A stretch of DNA of 64,000 nucleotides. Source: Mytilinidion resinicola. Taxonomy: Eukaryota > Ascomycota > Dothideomycetes > Mytilinidiales > Mytilinidiaceae. The DNA is taken from the NCBI RefSeq assembly GCF_010093595.1, contig NW_022985449.1:1035253-1099252 (forward strand), written 5' to 3'. Under the pieces are notes generated by a model, which ran no database searches, was not told the DNA's origin, and worked only from the letters and a program-made list of their open reading frames with translations. Both the position numbers and the translations under genes were made by a program. Below, one piece after another: positions 1-11,981 of this stretch (the stretch's first letter is position 1; each line of letters begins with the position of its first letter).

Positions 1-983
1 CGTGATGCGATCACGGTATACCTGATTTCGAGTGTCTAGAAAACGTCTTCTCCTCGCCTTCCATAACATATCTCCATTAATGGCTTAACTGGGCAATGGG
101 CCTCTCAAAGGTTTCCAAAGCTGGGCTCAATATTTCCGGGAAAGAACTTACATCCAGTTGAGTTTTCCAGTTTCTATTGAGGCACCTCAAGCAGTGGTAA
201 GACTATAAGATGTGGGTTAGCAAAGAGCGTGATTTGCCCTGGCTTTTAAAAGCCTCTGTCATCTACTTGACATATCAAGCTACCTTAGAGGCTCTCAGAT
301 CTTAGCGCAGAATGCGCTTTCATGGGTCTTCAGAATAGGGCTAGGATTCCGGGATTGCATAGAGACTCTCAACGCGATTCGGAGAAGATGTAAGTAAACG
401 ATACTGTCATTAGTGCATCCTGCACGTCGAATTTGGTAAGAATCGTCCGTGGAGAGGCCAGGTGATGGAATATGAAAGCGCTGCGGTACACGGCGGTCGA
501 AAATCGGAGTCCTATAAGTTGCGTGATATACGGGACGAGTTGACAAAATAATGGAAGGATTCTCTATGAAGTAGGACATCCCGTCGCCTAGCTCATTCGA
601 TTCCCTCCTGATCATCTATAATGATGTAGAGGTACAGGGCTTGAGAGACGACGGCGTGGTTTGGAAGTCGGAAGCGGAGGAATTCGCCCGCCAATAGGTA
701 GGATTGGGTTCGCGACTAGGGAGATTTAACACCGAAACTCGTAGAGTCCACCTATTTTGGGATACCGGATAGACCTCTTCAGCAACGGATGGTGTTCCTT
801 CACCACCAATATTCCGACTTCTCAGGAACCGACAAGACAAAGCAAAATGTATATAAATGTCGAGAGGCCCGCATGTAGGATGCCTCCCGTAAATCAAGCT
901 TTCCCTCAAAGACTCAAGTTGTCTCAATATCCTCTACCAACTATCTGCCCTCACTTAAATTCAAGCTTCAAATATCCCCCAGA
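1..983. other. Intergenic left edge, no gene supported
   Basis: Only short ORFs on both strands, none with a recognisable motif. Around 188-205 there is a stretch reading CTCAAGCAGTGGTAAG. It resembles the inner arm of the MITE-like elements found near 16.7 and 17.7 kb and may be a worn remnant. The last 100 bases are the promoter and leader of the SDR-like gene. Confidence 0.5.
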
Positions 984-2076
984 ATGGTCACCCTCACCCA
1001 AGTCAAAGCTTCCAATGCCCTCCTCTCTACATCCCTTCCCAACCTCGTCGCAGTCTTTGTAGGAGCCACCAGCGGCATCGGCGAATACTCCCTAAAAGCC
1101 TTCGCAAAACACGCCCTCGCACCTCGCGTCTACATCGTCGGCCGCTCGCAAGCATCCGGCGACCGCCTCACCACCGAATGCAAGCAACTAAACCCCGGCG
1201 GCACGTTCAACTTTATCCAAGCCGAAGTTAGCCTCATCAGCGCCGTCGACGTCGCGTGCGAGGAGATTCGACGACGGGAAAGAAGCCTGAACATCCTCTT
1301 CAACAGCGCCGGCTCTCTCGTATCCACAGGTATGCACCTAAACCCCTCTTTCCTTCGATGAAGTCTTCCATACAAACTCCTGTTACTCCCATTACTCCCA
1401 TCCTAACACCCCACCGCCCCCAGACACACCCGACGGCCTCCCCCAAGCCATCGCCCTCGGCTACTACACTCGCACCCGCTTTATGCTCAACCTGCTGCCG
1501 CTCCTGCGCGCCCCCTCGCCCTCCTCCCTCCGGCGGTGCGTCACCACCTTGTGCGGGGGCAAAGAAGGCGCCGTCGACGTCTCCGACTTCCCCGGCCGCA
1601 AAGCCTCCTCCCTCATGGCCGCGCGCGGCCACGCCGGCTCCATGGTCTCGCTCTCCCTGGCCCGGCTGGCCCTCGAGGCGCCCGACGTCGCCTTCATCCA
1701 CAACTTCCCCGGCATGGTGCAGACGGCCATCGCGGACGACCTGAAGGGGGTCGGGTGGGCGGCGGGGCGGCTGGTCATGAAGGCTGTGGGCAGGTTTATC
1801 TGCATGCCGAATGAGGAGTGTGGGGAGCGGCATCTGTTTCTGATGACGAGCGGGCGGTTCGGGAGCGGGGGCGTGGCGGTGGAGGGGATTGAGGGGGTCA
1901 AGGGGATGGATGGGGTCGTCGGGAGCGGGTGTTATTCGGTGACGCAGGAGGGGGAGAGCACGGGGGAGAAGGTTGTGGAGCTTTTGGAGGGGTTGAAGGA
2001 AGAGGGGGTGCAGGCGGCGTTGTGGAGCCATACGATGGGTGAGTTTGTGAGGATTACGGGAAAGGAGAGGGTTTGA
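984..2076 (+). CDS. SDR-superfamily (Rossmann) protein, catalytic Tyr not evident
   Basis: Two exons, 984-1329 and 1424-2076, encode 332 aa. The intron is phase 1 and the join reads VSTD-TPDGL. An N-terminal Rossmann fold is indicated by VFVGATSGIGE (about residue 27), the glycine-rich NAD(P) loop of short-chain dehydrogenases, then a YIVGRS strand and an ILFNSAG segment (the NAG-like motif). The usual YxxxK catalytic pair is not visible. Where the Tyr would be expected the protein reads RKASSLMAARGHAGS. Many fungal SDR relatives have this form, so it may be a non-classical reductase or a non-catalytic Rossmann protein. The coding strand is C-rich up to about 1730 and then turns strongly G-rich to the stop. 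The start at 984 is the first ATG in frame. Substrate unknown. Confidence 0.85.
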
Positions 2077-2645
2077 GGGGCTGCGAGGCTTGTGGAGATG
2101 GGAAAGAGGAGTATACTAATATTTCTTAGGTGTTTGATGGGAGTTCGGTTTCAATAGTAGAGAAGAGTGAATGGAATTTGTAAGATCCCGTAAACCACCA
2201 TTCCCTCTCCTCTGTCAAGTAGACGGGAAACAAACCGATCCGATAAGCATGTTGTGAACGAGACGTGTTCTCGCGGGCCCACAGTTGGAATGACGTCTTC
2301 TTGTAGATTCTTCCTATCTAAAGAAACTTCTTTGGCCCTTCGAGGTTCGTGAAACAGATATACCGACATTGATGTTATTTTAAGATCCTGAGTTGGCCGG
2401 GTCTAGTCTGAGGTATAAACAGTGTTTCCATTATGCATTATGTGCTTTAAGATCGACGCAAAACAAATGAATGAAAACGATATTACCAAAGAGTTGTAGG
2501 GTGGGGTATCATGCACGTCAGTCGTGTTAGGAACCATGGATCTGGCCCCAAGATGAGTCCCTAGCAACGCCAAATCAAACCTTCCCAATCCATGCAAAGC
2601 CCATTTCCGGTGAAAGCGCCGTAAACCGATGTGTATGAGTCGTGT
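2077..2645. other. Convergent intergenic region
   Basis: This is the space between the convergent SDR and Yippee genes, presumably their 3' UTRs and terminators. No ORF with recognisable protein features was found. Confidence 0.5.
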
Positions 2646-3371
2646 TCAAACCTCTTCGTTGAGGAACTTCCTGTTCCGCCTCCTCTTCTTCGCTAACTGT
2701 GGGCTCCATATTCCTGCAAATAGATCCTCGCACTCATCCTCGTCCTGACTATCAAACTGAATGTCGTCCTCTTTCCCCTCCGCTTTCAACCCAATTCCAA
2801 ACCCCGCACTCTCGCCGATCACTTCTAGCTCGTCCTCTTCCCTCTCCCAATCCACAGCCCGACATACCCGCTTTGTCTCCAGGATGAACTTCCCTACTTT
2901 GTACCGCTGGCTTTCCTCATCTGCCGCGACGTACTTCCAACCCAGCACGGTCCCACAATGGGCACAACTGATATCAGAGACAGTGTGGGCGCCTGTGACT
3001 AGCTGCCTCGGGACTGCCTTATGGGTATGCGTATTGGGTAAGTCTCCCGGCTTGCTACGCAGGCTGGTTGCTACGGGAGGACTGGGAGGCGCGACGAGGT
3101 ATGCTCGGCCGTGGCGGCCAGTGAAGCCTTTGCTGATGATGGAGGCCGTGGGACAAAGGTCTGTGAGGCAGCCTGCGCAACGGAGGTGGGAAGAGGAGCC
3201 AGTAAGGTAGGAGGGCCGTGGTGGTGAGGCGGATATGGTGCTAGAAGGGGAGCTGGAGAGAGAGGGCGGTGAGGCGGCGGAAGTCGAGGTTGAGGAGCGC
3301 CGGCGGAATGGGAGGGAGGGGAAGAGGTAGAGGGGAAATATGGCGGGGGGAGAGGGCGATGAGAAGGGCAT
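2646..3371 (-). CDS. Yippee-family zinc-binding protein
   Basis: A single exon of 241 aa. After a Ser/Pro-rich N-terminal 60 residues comes a Yippee/Mis18-type zinc fold. It starts with LRCAGCLTDLC (first CxxC), continues through SKGFTGRHGRAYLV and RQLVTGAHTVSDISCAHCG (second CxxC), and ends in LGWKYVAADEESQRYKVGKFILE. These are the hallmark blocks of Yippee proteins (yeast Moh1 and animal YPEL family), whose biochemical role is poorly defined. The acidic C-terminal tail (DSQDEDECEDLF) and basic end (KKRRRNRK) are extra to the core family. Between the CxxC pairs there is a short insertion (PPSPPVATSLRSK) of the kind seen in filamentous fungi. I am confident in the family. Cellular role is not deducible here. 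Confidence 0.9.
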   Translation of the reverse strand: MPFSSPSPPAIFPLYLFPSLPFRRRSSTSTSAASPPSLSSSPSSTISASPPRPSYLTGSSSHLRCAGCLTDLCPTASIISKGFTGRHGRAYLVAPPSPPVATSLRSKPGDLPNTHTHKAVPRQLVTGAHTVSDISCAHCGTVLGWKYVAADEESQRYKVGKFILETKRVCRAVDWEREEDELEVIGESAGFGIGLKAEGKEDDIQFDSQDEDECEDLFAGIWSPQLAKKRRRNRKFLNEEV

Positions 3372-5178
3372 TTCGTGGTTCAGGTGCCGTGGTATTGTGT
3401 CGTGTTTTGGCGGTTATGAGGGTTAAGAAGGAACCAAGGTTCCTGAGGCAGGGTCAGCGGGTGCTTTCACTCGGGGTTGCGGAGTAGCAACCTTAGGAAA
3501 GAGGACGTGTTGCAGGTATGGTGCGATGCGTGCCAGCACCGCGTCCGGAGGCACCGCCCCAAGACGCTTGTAAACGGCCTCTCTCTGCCGAAGTCGTGAC
3601 GTGGTGCGGCGATGTCGCCGGGCCTCAAACGCTACCCGGAGCTCACGCGTTGGCGATAAGATAAGACGCAAACCGAAGCGCGGGAAGCGCCACAACGGCG
3701 ATGGTGCAGCAAGGCACGCCGGGGGATGCAAGTGCGAGGCTGAAGAGGCAGAAAAAGCACCGAGAGCCGCGCAGCCGGTCGGTTGTGAGAGGTGTTGTTT
3801 GTTTCTTGTTCAATGCACGATGGTTTCACAGAGCGAGAGGTCGAGGCGGGGCTGGTGTTTCGACTCAGACCGGATCAGATCACGGGAATGCGGCCGCGCT
3901 GGGTCATGCGCGTAACCGGTGCCATCATGCCCTGCGTCACGGGACGGGGCCGTTGCTGGCGCGTTGGAGCGTGCTGATCCGCCCCCTCTCTTCGAACGTC
4001 CAGCCTCATGGTCCACGCTCTCCTCCGTCGCTGCCCCTTGCGCCTTGACTACACGACTCTTTCTATGCTACACGACTTTTTCTGCGCCGGACGAATTTCG
4101 TTGAGCTCGCCCGTATCTTTGCAAACAATGGTACTCTACTGCTAATACACAGCTTCTCCTTACCGCAACAAGCAGAGCCACATTCCTGTAAAATGGACAG
4201 TCGAATGTCGAGGCTGGCTGGAAGAAAGGTTTGAAGTTTTCGACCGTCACCCGATCCACTCCATAGGAGAATGAAGCCACAAAGCTCCCTCTCCCGGATG
4301 CTGGATTGGGGTTTAGCTGAGCGTCGCGGTTTACGGGTCCGTGTTGCTAGGAGGCCCTGTCTGTCGCCTGCATGCCAGTCAATACTCGGTACACCACTCC
4401 CCTCAACATGTGTGCCGAGCTGTGGAGGTTTTGGATGGCAACGATCCCATCGCCAGAGATCTCCACTGGCTCCACAACGCCGCCCGCCTCTCGGATTATT
4501 CTTGAGCCTGCAAAAAGAGCAGCGCCAGATCCTCACTCGCGCGCGCGTTGGCTCTACGCCAGACACCATCTCCCAGCTCGGGCCAGGCGATCGGATATAG
4601 AGTCCATGTCCTGACTTCAGCCACCAATACGCTACCACGCGACTCCCCGTGCGCCTCAGGGGTAACGCCGCACCATTCCAGTCAGTTCCCTTGCGCCTCT
4701 CTACAAACAGCCTTCATCTTCTGGTCGCCCTCGTCACGTGGTGCCCTCTTTCGGCGTGAAAGGGTCATCGCGCCGCCCCATCCCTCGCATCCTCCTCCCA
4801 GAACTAGAGCCCGCGTCACGTAGCTGGCCATTCTGATAGGCCACTTCATCTACAGCCGCACGCTTTCTGCTCCATTTGGCTATACCTCCACCATCGAGGG
4901 AGCCTCCAGCTCGCATCGGCGCTACGCTCTGGGGCTTGTTTCTTGTTGTTTCTCCTCAGCGAGCCCAGAACGCCCAGAACGCGAGCTCAAGCCTGCGTTT
5001 GTCGGTTGCGCCTGAGCTGCTTCTTTCAAAGTAGTCCCGAAGGAAACATGGCTTGCGGGAAGGACTATTTATGTCTTGTCCCCAGCCGCAAAAGGTAGAT
5101 TATCGTCAATCATTCTTTCTGTCTCTGCCTTGTCTCTTTACACATACACAAGTCGTTTCGACTCCACACTCGTTAAGA
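3372..5178. other. Intergenic, upstream of the WSC gene
   Basis: About 1.8 kb of GC-rich DNA between the divergent Yippee and WSC genes. Several ORFs over 100 aa overlap on both strands (for example 4063-4638 minus), but none shows a domain, a plausible start context or consistent codon use, so none is called. The last 150 bases, pyrimidine-rich (TTTCTGTCTCTGCC), look like the promoter and leader of the WSC gene. Confidence 0.45.
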
Positions 5179-6686
5179 ATGTCTATCAAGACGCTTTCCA
5201 GCGCGTTTGCCCTCGCGGCTCTACTTTCTTCGGCCACGGCCCACACGACTCTTCAGCGTCGTACCCAGACTCCTCTCCCACCATGCTCTTACCCTTTCAC
5301 CAGCTTTTTGTCTTCCGGATGCTACGTCGACTCTGTCAGCAACCGTACTCTTCCATTCATGGCTCCTATTGAGTTCAACAACGCTACCATTGAGATCTGC
5401 ACGGCCGCTTGCAAGGTATGTTTCATCATCAACCATAGCCTAATCTGTACTGACTTTGTTCGTAGGGCAATGGTTACCGTTATGCTGGTCTGGAGTACTA
5501 CGGCCAGTGCTTCTGCGGTTCCAGCGTCATCGGCACTGCTGCTCCGGAAACTGACTGCAACTTCCCTTGCAACGGCAACCCTGGTGAGATCTGTGGTGGC
5601 CAGGACAGACTATCCATCTACCAGGACCCTACCTTCCCTGAGGCTGATAACATTGCCGTGTCTACCGACTACATGTCCCTTGGCTGCTACACTGAGGCTT
5701 CCACCGGCCGTGCTCTAGCCTACTCCCAGATCAACGAGGGCGCCAACCTCGATGGCACCAATATGACCACCCAGCTCTGCCTCAACGCCTGTGGCGCCGT
5801 CGGCTTCCCCTTTGCCGGCACCGAGTTCGGTGGCGAGTGCTACTGCGGTGTCGTGCTCGCAAACGGAACCGTCCCTGCCCCCACCTCTGACTGCGACAAG
5901 CCCTGCAACGGTGACTCCACCCAGACCTGTGGTGGTTCTCTGCGGCTGAACCTATACGTGGCTACCGACTTGGAGTCTGCCGAGCCTTGCGAAGCCCCAG
6001 CAGTCTCGTCTTCCAGTGCTGCTGCCTCCACCACCATTTCCTCCACCTCCACCGTCTCCTCCACCTCCACCGTCTCCTCCACCTCCACCGTCTCCTCCAC
6101 CTCCACCGTCTCCTCCACCTCATCGGTGTATAGCTCTTCGACCCTGTCTACCCAGACTACGTCGTGCCCCATCCCGACTAACACCTACGTTCCTCCTTCG
6201 CCACCCAGCACCAAGACCACCACCACCGGCGCCACCGCTGCCCCGACTGCCTCCTGCCTCTGCGCCACGCCCACCGCCTGGGCCGGCAAGAATGCCGTCG
6301 GCAGCTACCAGCTCCCTTGCGTCGGCTGCAATGACAACGCGTCGCAGCGCCAGAGCTACCCATGGAAGCTGTTCAACGACAAGACTTTCAGCCGCTGCCC
6401 CAGCTACGGCAAGGGCAAGCAGGTCAACGCGTGCCAGGACGCCTGCGCGACGCAGTACAACTGGTGCCTGAGCTACGCTAACTCTTGCAAGAACAACCGC
6501 CGCGCGCCCGAGAGCTTTACTTCCGCTAACGGCAAGTGCCGCCAGCAGTATGCGGACTGCTACAAGGCGAACAACAATGTCAAGGATGATGGACGCTGCA
6601 CGGTTACGAGCTCCCCGAAGCCGGCGCCGGCGCAGAGTGATCAGTGGTTCAACTGGTGCTCTAGCTGGTTGAATCAGTGGTTCTAG
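5179..6686 (+). CDS. Secreted two-WSC-domain protein with Cys-rich C-terminus
   Basis: Exons 5179-5415 and 5466-6686 (phase-0 intron of 50 nt) give 485 aa. Residues 1-21 form a signal peptide (MSIKTLSSAFALAALLSSATA). Two WSC carbohydrate-binding domains follow, at about 36-135 (SSGCYVDS...YYGQCFCG...CGGQDRLSIYQ) and 146-245 (SLGCYTEA...GGECYCG...CGGSLRLNLYV). Next comes a Ser/Thr linker made of tandem VSSTST units, a likely O-mannosylation site. The C-terminal region has about 14 cysteines (CLCATP, LPCVGCN, NACQDACATQYNWC). I see no membrane segment and no GPI signal at the end (QWFNWCSSWLNQWF). It is therefore more likely a secreted wall or glucan-binding protein than a Wsc-type stress sensor. 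Confidence 0.9.
6037..6125 (+). repeat. 18-bp coding tandem repeat
   Basis: About five head-to-tail copies of TCCTCCACCTCCACCGTC encode the SSTSTV units of the Ser/Thr linker in the WSC protein. The copies are nearly identical, so length variation between strains is likely. Confidence 0.85.
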
Positions 6687-8440
6687 ATGCCCTCGCCAGC
6701 ATTCATACATTGGATCTGAAATGATCATAGTGTGCGATATTGCGGGTGGTTGTTTGGATGGTGGATGGTGTTGGGGATGGAAAGGAATACGGTAGTGATG
6801 CATGGGCGGTATAGGTTGGGGGGGTTTGCAAAAAACATATTGAAAGTGTCTAATGCCTAATCTTTGATTCTCTTGCTGCATAGGAGGGGAATTGCACGAA
6901 TGTATGGGCCACAGGAAAAATACAAAAAAACAATCAAACATTCCATGGCCGCTTTCTTGGTGCCTGTGTGCGAATGAATGTCTAATCACCTGCCTCTTTG
7001 ACAGTTTTTGTTAATATAGTGACACACTCAAAGACGCTTTCTTTCATCACTGCTGGTGAAGTTCGATTTCACGTAAATATCTGGACGCTTCGCGGATCTG
7101 ACACGATGTTGAGCATCCTACCGATTCAACCGTCACCTTTTGCTCCTCAGTCTTCAAAACCCCAGTGTTAGGTTCAGTCTACCCCACAGACAATGGACGT
7201 TGATGTAAAGTTTTTAGCGCTTCGATATCGCCATTGCGAGGCGGGAAGTCGTGATTGCGATCTTCACGCCTGAAAAAAAATCCCCGAGTGCATCCCTGCG
7301 AGATCTAACGGTGATGGGAAACCTCTTCAGGGCTCACGCAAACGCAATCCGGCTTGAAGACGTGCTATTTCAGATGATATGAAGGTTCGTGCAAGGTCCT
7401 GGCTTCATGTCGCATCCGTACAATCGGCCCGGGAACTCTGCGTGTGGAAGTAGACCATTTCGCGATGCAGGTTCCTAAACGTATCCGCTTGAAAGCATAT
7501 CTAAGATCTCTTCCCACCTAGCATGGTCCCGTGATAACAGGAGCTTGAGTGGTTCAGCCTGGGCCTTCCACGGTCTCACACGTTCCCCGTGAACTAGAGT
7601 GAAAGATGATGAGGAAGTTAGCTGTTGTCGTTGCAAGATGAATGAAGGCACCTTCTCAATACTCCTTGATGGGGATTGACCAAGTCGGGCAAGTTTTGGC
7701 TGTGCAGAAAACCGTTAAAGGACTACATAGAGGCCCGAGTATATCCTTTTTTGCACTTGGACCATGAGGAACCCTTGGAGCTGCGAAGCAACACAGAAGG
7801 GGTGAAAGCATAAAGCGACCGAGCGTATCCTTAGGCGGCCCGAGTGTATCCTTGGGTGGCCCGAGAGTAAATTTCGAAAGTCCTCTCGGGACTCACCACT
7901 TTTCTTCCACAGTTAGCCAAGATTTGCCCAAGTTGGACTGTCCAAAGCATAAGGGGTCCGAGCGTATTCTTCGCGGTCCAAGTGTAGGAATATACGCTCG
8001 GACCCTTAGTACTTTGTGACCTTAGACTTGCGCGGATTGAGTATCGAAGCATGAAGAGTCCGAGTGAAGTAAGATCTATGGACTCGGGCTATCACCTTCA
8101 TGATCCGAGTGTTTAAAATAGCCATATCGAGTACCAGGCTCCGTTGAACATAAAGTGGCAGTCCACACCGCCTGACGTGGCCCGGAGCCTTTTCAAACCT
8201 ACCGTTTTATTATTTTTGATAACGTATTAGAAGACCTCAAGCGGTGCTAGGCAAGTGCATACACGCCTAGAGTGAGTGTATATCGAAAGTATATGAAGTT
8301 TAAGTATAGAATTACAGATACGTGAACTACCGCTTTGTTTAAGGGAGCTTAAATGCTCTATGTCAATCGTGAAGCATATAATTCATACAACAAGCACAGT
8401 GCTATCCCATAAACAAATGCCTCGAATGCATGTCAAACAC
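6687..8440. other. Long non-coding stretch with relic repeats
   Basis: Between the convergent WSC and Rev1 genes. No gene is supported. From about 7733 to 8112 a degenerate motif like GNCCGAGYGTATCC recurs in both orientations (listed separately). Around 8233-8268 the text CTCAAGCGGTGCTAGG resembles a decayed arm of the MITE-like family. The texture suggests old transposon debris. Confidence 0.5.
7733..8112. repeat. Dispersed degenerate CCGAG-type repeat
   Basis: A roughly 13-base motif, GNCCGAGYGTATCC, appears about ten times with variation. Forward copies lie near 7733, 7818, 7838, 7859, 7956, 7976, 8056 and 8103, reverse copies near 7990 and 8079. Three of the copies are preceded by AAGCATAA or AAGCATGA (near 7807, 7946, 8047), so a longer unit is repeated. 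The unit's origin is not recognised. Confidence 0.6.
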
Positions 8441-11400
8441 TCAGAACTCCACCCTTCCCAACCCCCTCCTCTTAATAGCTCCCTGAACCTCGTCTTTAAC
8501 CCTCTCAACCGCCTTCTCCCACTTCGCCCTATCCATTTTCTCACCTGAGTCAGCTCCCTCCTCAACCACCCAAACCAGCCACTTCACCACCGCCACCGCC
8601 TTCGCCAGATCCCCCTCCTCCTCAACCACCTTAACTAGATACACTCCCAGCGCCTCCAGGTCCTCCTTGTACGGCCCATCCTCTCGAAACTCCTCACACC
8701 ACGCCGTGATAGCCTCCCTCAGCTCGTCCATCTGCCACAGCGTCTGCGTCGTAAACGTCGGGCATTTCGGCCGCGTAATCTGAAGAAGGCGTGGCTGATA
8801 CGGCGCAGGAGCTGGAGCGTTAGCCTTGCGGGCATTGTTTGCGGCGATGGCAAGGTTCGAGCGGACTTCGAGGCGCTTACGGCGGTGCTCTTCCAGCACC
8901 TCGCGGCGGAGGTCTTCGGGAAGGGCAGCGAGGAAGTCTGGGTCTAGGTCTTCGTCTTCGGATGGCTTGATGTTGCCGGGTTCTGTGCTTCCCGAGCGGG
9001 AGCGAGAGGTTTTGGTGGTAATGAAGTTGGACTGCGTTAAAGTAGATCCGCCAGAGGCCGTGGTAGATGTCGCAGACTTCGGAGGTCTGCCGCGTTTGCG
9101 GGGGAGAGTAGGTGCGGATTTCTTGAAGACTGGGGGCAGGATTCTGTTTTCGCGGGATGATTGGGGGAGAACGGGTTGGTCGCCAGTGCGTCTAGAGGGC
9201 GATCCGGGGGTTTCCTGATATTGCGCAAGTACTTCTGCTTTAACATCGTCAGGGAGTGCAGCTAAGATCTCAGGATCGAGTTGAGACTCGGCAGGTAAAG
9301 CTGTCAAAGTAAATGGAGCTTTTCTAGGCCTGGCTCGATGGAGAGGAGATGGTGAGGTAGGACGAGCATGTCTTGCTAGTTTAGCTCGGATAGTTCCGGG
9401 AAGTTCAGCGAGAACTTGTGGATCAACCTGAGAGGGAAGTATAAACTGCGTGCCTAGCGTGTTCAGAGGCCTTCTGCTTGGGCTGTCCTTGTTCAAACTT
9501 TCAGCGCCGAAGGCAAGTTGATCTGGTTGGGCTCTTGGTTTCTTTGGCGTCTGGATATCGTCTTGGATAGGATCATCTGCTTTGGCGACATGAACTTTTG
9601 GTTCGCTGACCCTGAATTGGAGACGTCTCTGGCTACCATCCGTTTGTCCACCTATAGCCGCTTTTATCGGTTCTAGTTTGGTCATTTGAACTCCAATTCC
9701 CCGTAGCTCGCCGGGAGAAAAGCCGAAGCCTTTCATAATCGATAACGCTTCCTTGGCTAGAACCTCTGTGGCATTCGTAGCAACCCCAAGCAACAAGCTT
9801 TTGTTGTGAGTATCGCATTTTCCATGTCCAAGATGCTTGGGTGGATCTAGAGGTGCGTCTGGAGAGCGTCTCATGATCTTCATCGTAAATTGGCGACCTT
9901 TGACTCGTTCCTTGAGTAACCGCTTGCTTAGCTCCGCACATAAGCTTCCAACGAATTCATCCGCTTGGTCTTGATTTTCGAATCGAACGCCCCAGTTCAC
10001 TTCGGCAGAAACGGATTTTCGGACCACTTGTTCGCCAACTTCAGCCCGATCGATACCTCTGGAGTACTCCCAGAGCTTGTCGCCTGTCTTTGGACCCAGC
10101 GTTTGGACCAGTCTTTCCTTTGTTACGTCCCTGATATCCTTCACCAACTTTATCCCTATTTCTTCTAGTTTTCCTCCAGTACTCCACGCAACGCCCGGAA
10201 GATCTTGCACCTGCAGATCACCAATGAAGTCGAGGACATCTTCAGGCTTGATTTGGTGCTGACCGGCCGGTTTCGCTTTCCGGAGAGCAAGTTTGGCTAG
10301 GAGGATGTTGCCTCCAATGCCCACTGAAACATTGCATCCCGTTCTTTTCCTGATCTCATCTCGCAACGCTTGAGCTACTCCGTCCGCCTTAGCCTGCTCT
10401 CGATAGATGCTCCCTTCGCTGACTTTCCTACCATCAGATCCACCTTCCGCCGCACAAAGTGTCGATATATCGACAAGTGCTTCATCAACGCTCACACTTT
10501 GTACTATACCATCAGTAGCGAGAATACAGTCGTAAAAGCTTCTGCTAGCTTCTTCATAGGCCGGAAAGTCATAGGGCAAAATTTTCAACTCCGGGCATAG
10601 TTCTTGTGCTCGCTTCATCCACATCCCGTTCTTCACCCCAAATTTCCTGGCATGATAGTTGCAACTGGCAATCTCGGATCCACTGCCGTTTCCGTGAGCA
10701 ACTACAGCAGGCTTTTCCTTGTATTCAGGATGCTTCTTGAGGGACACGGCAGCGAAGAAGCTGTCGAAGTCAACATGGAGGATATATCGCCTTGCACCTG
10801 GGGCCCGCTTCTGTTTAGTTTTTTGGGATGAAGACTTCTCTGCTGCTAATACCTGAAGTTGAGACTTCAAGTCTGCCTTCCATGTCGAAAGATGATGTAA
10901 ACGTGATTCGCGGTAGTACTGATCTAGAAAATTGGGATCCACAACAGTAGACTTTCGGATTTTCGGATCAGCGAGCAAAATCGCATTATGTTCTTCTGCC
11001 GTCAACTTCGTCTTCTTAGATAGAGAGGCAACGTCGTCGTCACTGGATCTCTTATTATTTCGTGCAGGAGGAACATCTGGATCCTGAAAGTTGGCCACTG
11101 GTGGGTCTGGGCTCGAATTCGAGAGAGCTGAATCGAGGTGTCGAAAGGGTGAGCTAGTCTTTGGCGGAGTTACAAGATCGGCATCCCTGATAGCACTGTC
11201 CTCCTGAATAACAGGTGCTACGGGCTCATCGTCATCTACACTGAATTCGGGTTGGTGTGAGGGAGGGAGATCGACAATGTCATCTTCGTCCGGCGTCGGT
11301 GGTCGATTTTTCAGGAATGGCGTGCACACTGAACCACTTGGTGTACTATCTGCCCCTTTGAGCTGACTTGTATACCAACTTGTATCCGTCTGGTCCCGGT

Positions 11401-11981
11401 AGCCCCTGGACAGTGTATTTGCCTGGCTGACAACTTTCCCGTTGTCAAACCTCAATATCCTCTGGCCGGCGCCTTCATCTAGAACCCGGAAACTATCCCA
11501 AGGCAGAAGCTTTCCAGCCTTCACACTTTCAACAACCCAGGCAGGCTTGACTATTCGATATCTCTTGAACTCCATTGCTTTCTTCGGCGTGAGGCTGCTA
11601 GCGATGATGTGCGTGACTGTGGTCTTGCCGTCCAGATATTGCATGAATCCTCCTCCATGTGACACAATGAGTTTGTGAAGATCGTTCAGAGATGGTTGCG
11701 TATAACCGTTAACGTGCGCGACGATTCCTCGAAAGATGGGGGGCTTGTCTGCCGACTGCGAGCGCAACTCGGCATCGCGATTCTGCAGCTTAATCTTCTT
11801 GCGCCGAAAGTAGTCTGAGAAGCCTCCAAACTTGGAGCTCTCATACTCGTCGCCATCCTCATCATCGAAAGTGTCTGCAAAAGTTGTCAGCTGGAAGACC
11901 TCCAGATGAATCGTCTCATCTCATACGGTTCTCGATGCGCTTTCGCACCGCATTCGAATTGCTCTCTAGCCTGGAGCCCAT
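8441..11981 (-). CDS. REV1: DNA repair protein Rev1 (Y-family polymerase, dCMP transferase)
   Basis: Exons 11981-11927 and 11874-8441 (52-nt intron, phase 1) give 1162 aa. The first exon supplies MGSRLESNSNAVRKR, and exon 2 opens with the conserved FGGFSDYFRRKKIKLQNRDAE. Domains in order: BRCT (about 64-150, IVSHGGGFMQY...PAWVVESVKAGKLL); Y-family palm and fingers starting at about 380 (YILHVDFDSFFAAVS, with catalytic acids here and in SVDEALVDIS); little finger; three ubiquitin-binding UBM repeats with the LxxLP signature (near 834, 884 and 997, for example DPEILAALP); and the Rev1 C-terminal domain (about 1060-1124). Known role: translesion synthesis opposite abasic sites, recruiting Pol zeta. 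All hallmark residues are present. The gene is divergent from the FKBP gene. Confidence 0.97.

Noticed and set aside
1300..2031. Long minus-strand frame opposite the SDR gene
   Set aside because: Shadow of the GC-rich coding strand, with no recognisable protein features.
4063..4638. 191-aa open frame on the minus strand upstream of the WSC gene
   Set aside because: No domain, no good start context, and it overlaps open frames on the other strand in GC-rich DNA, so it is likely chance.
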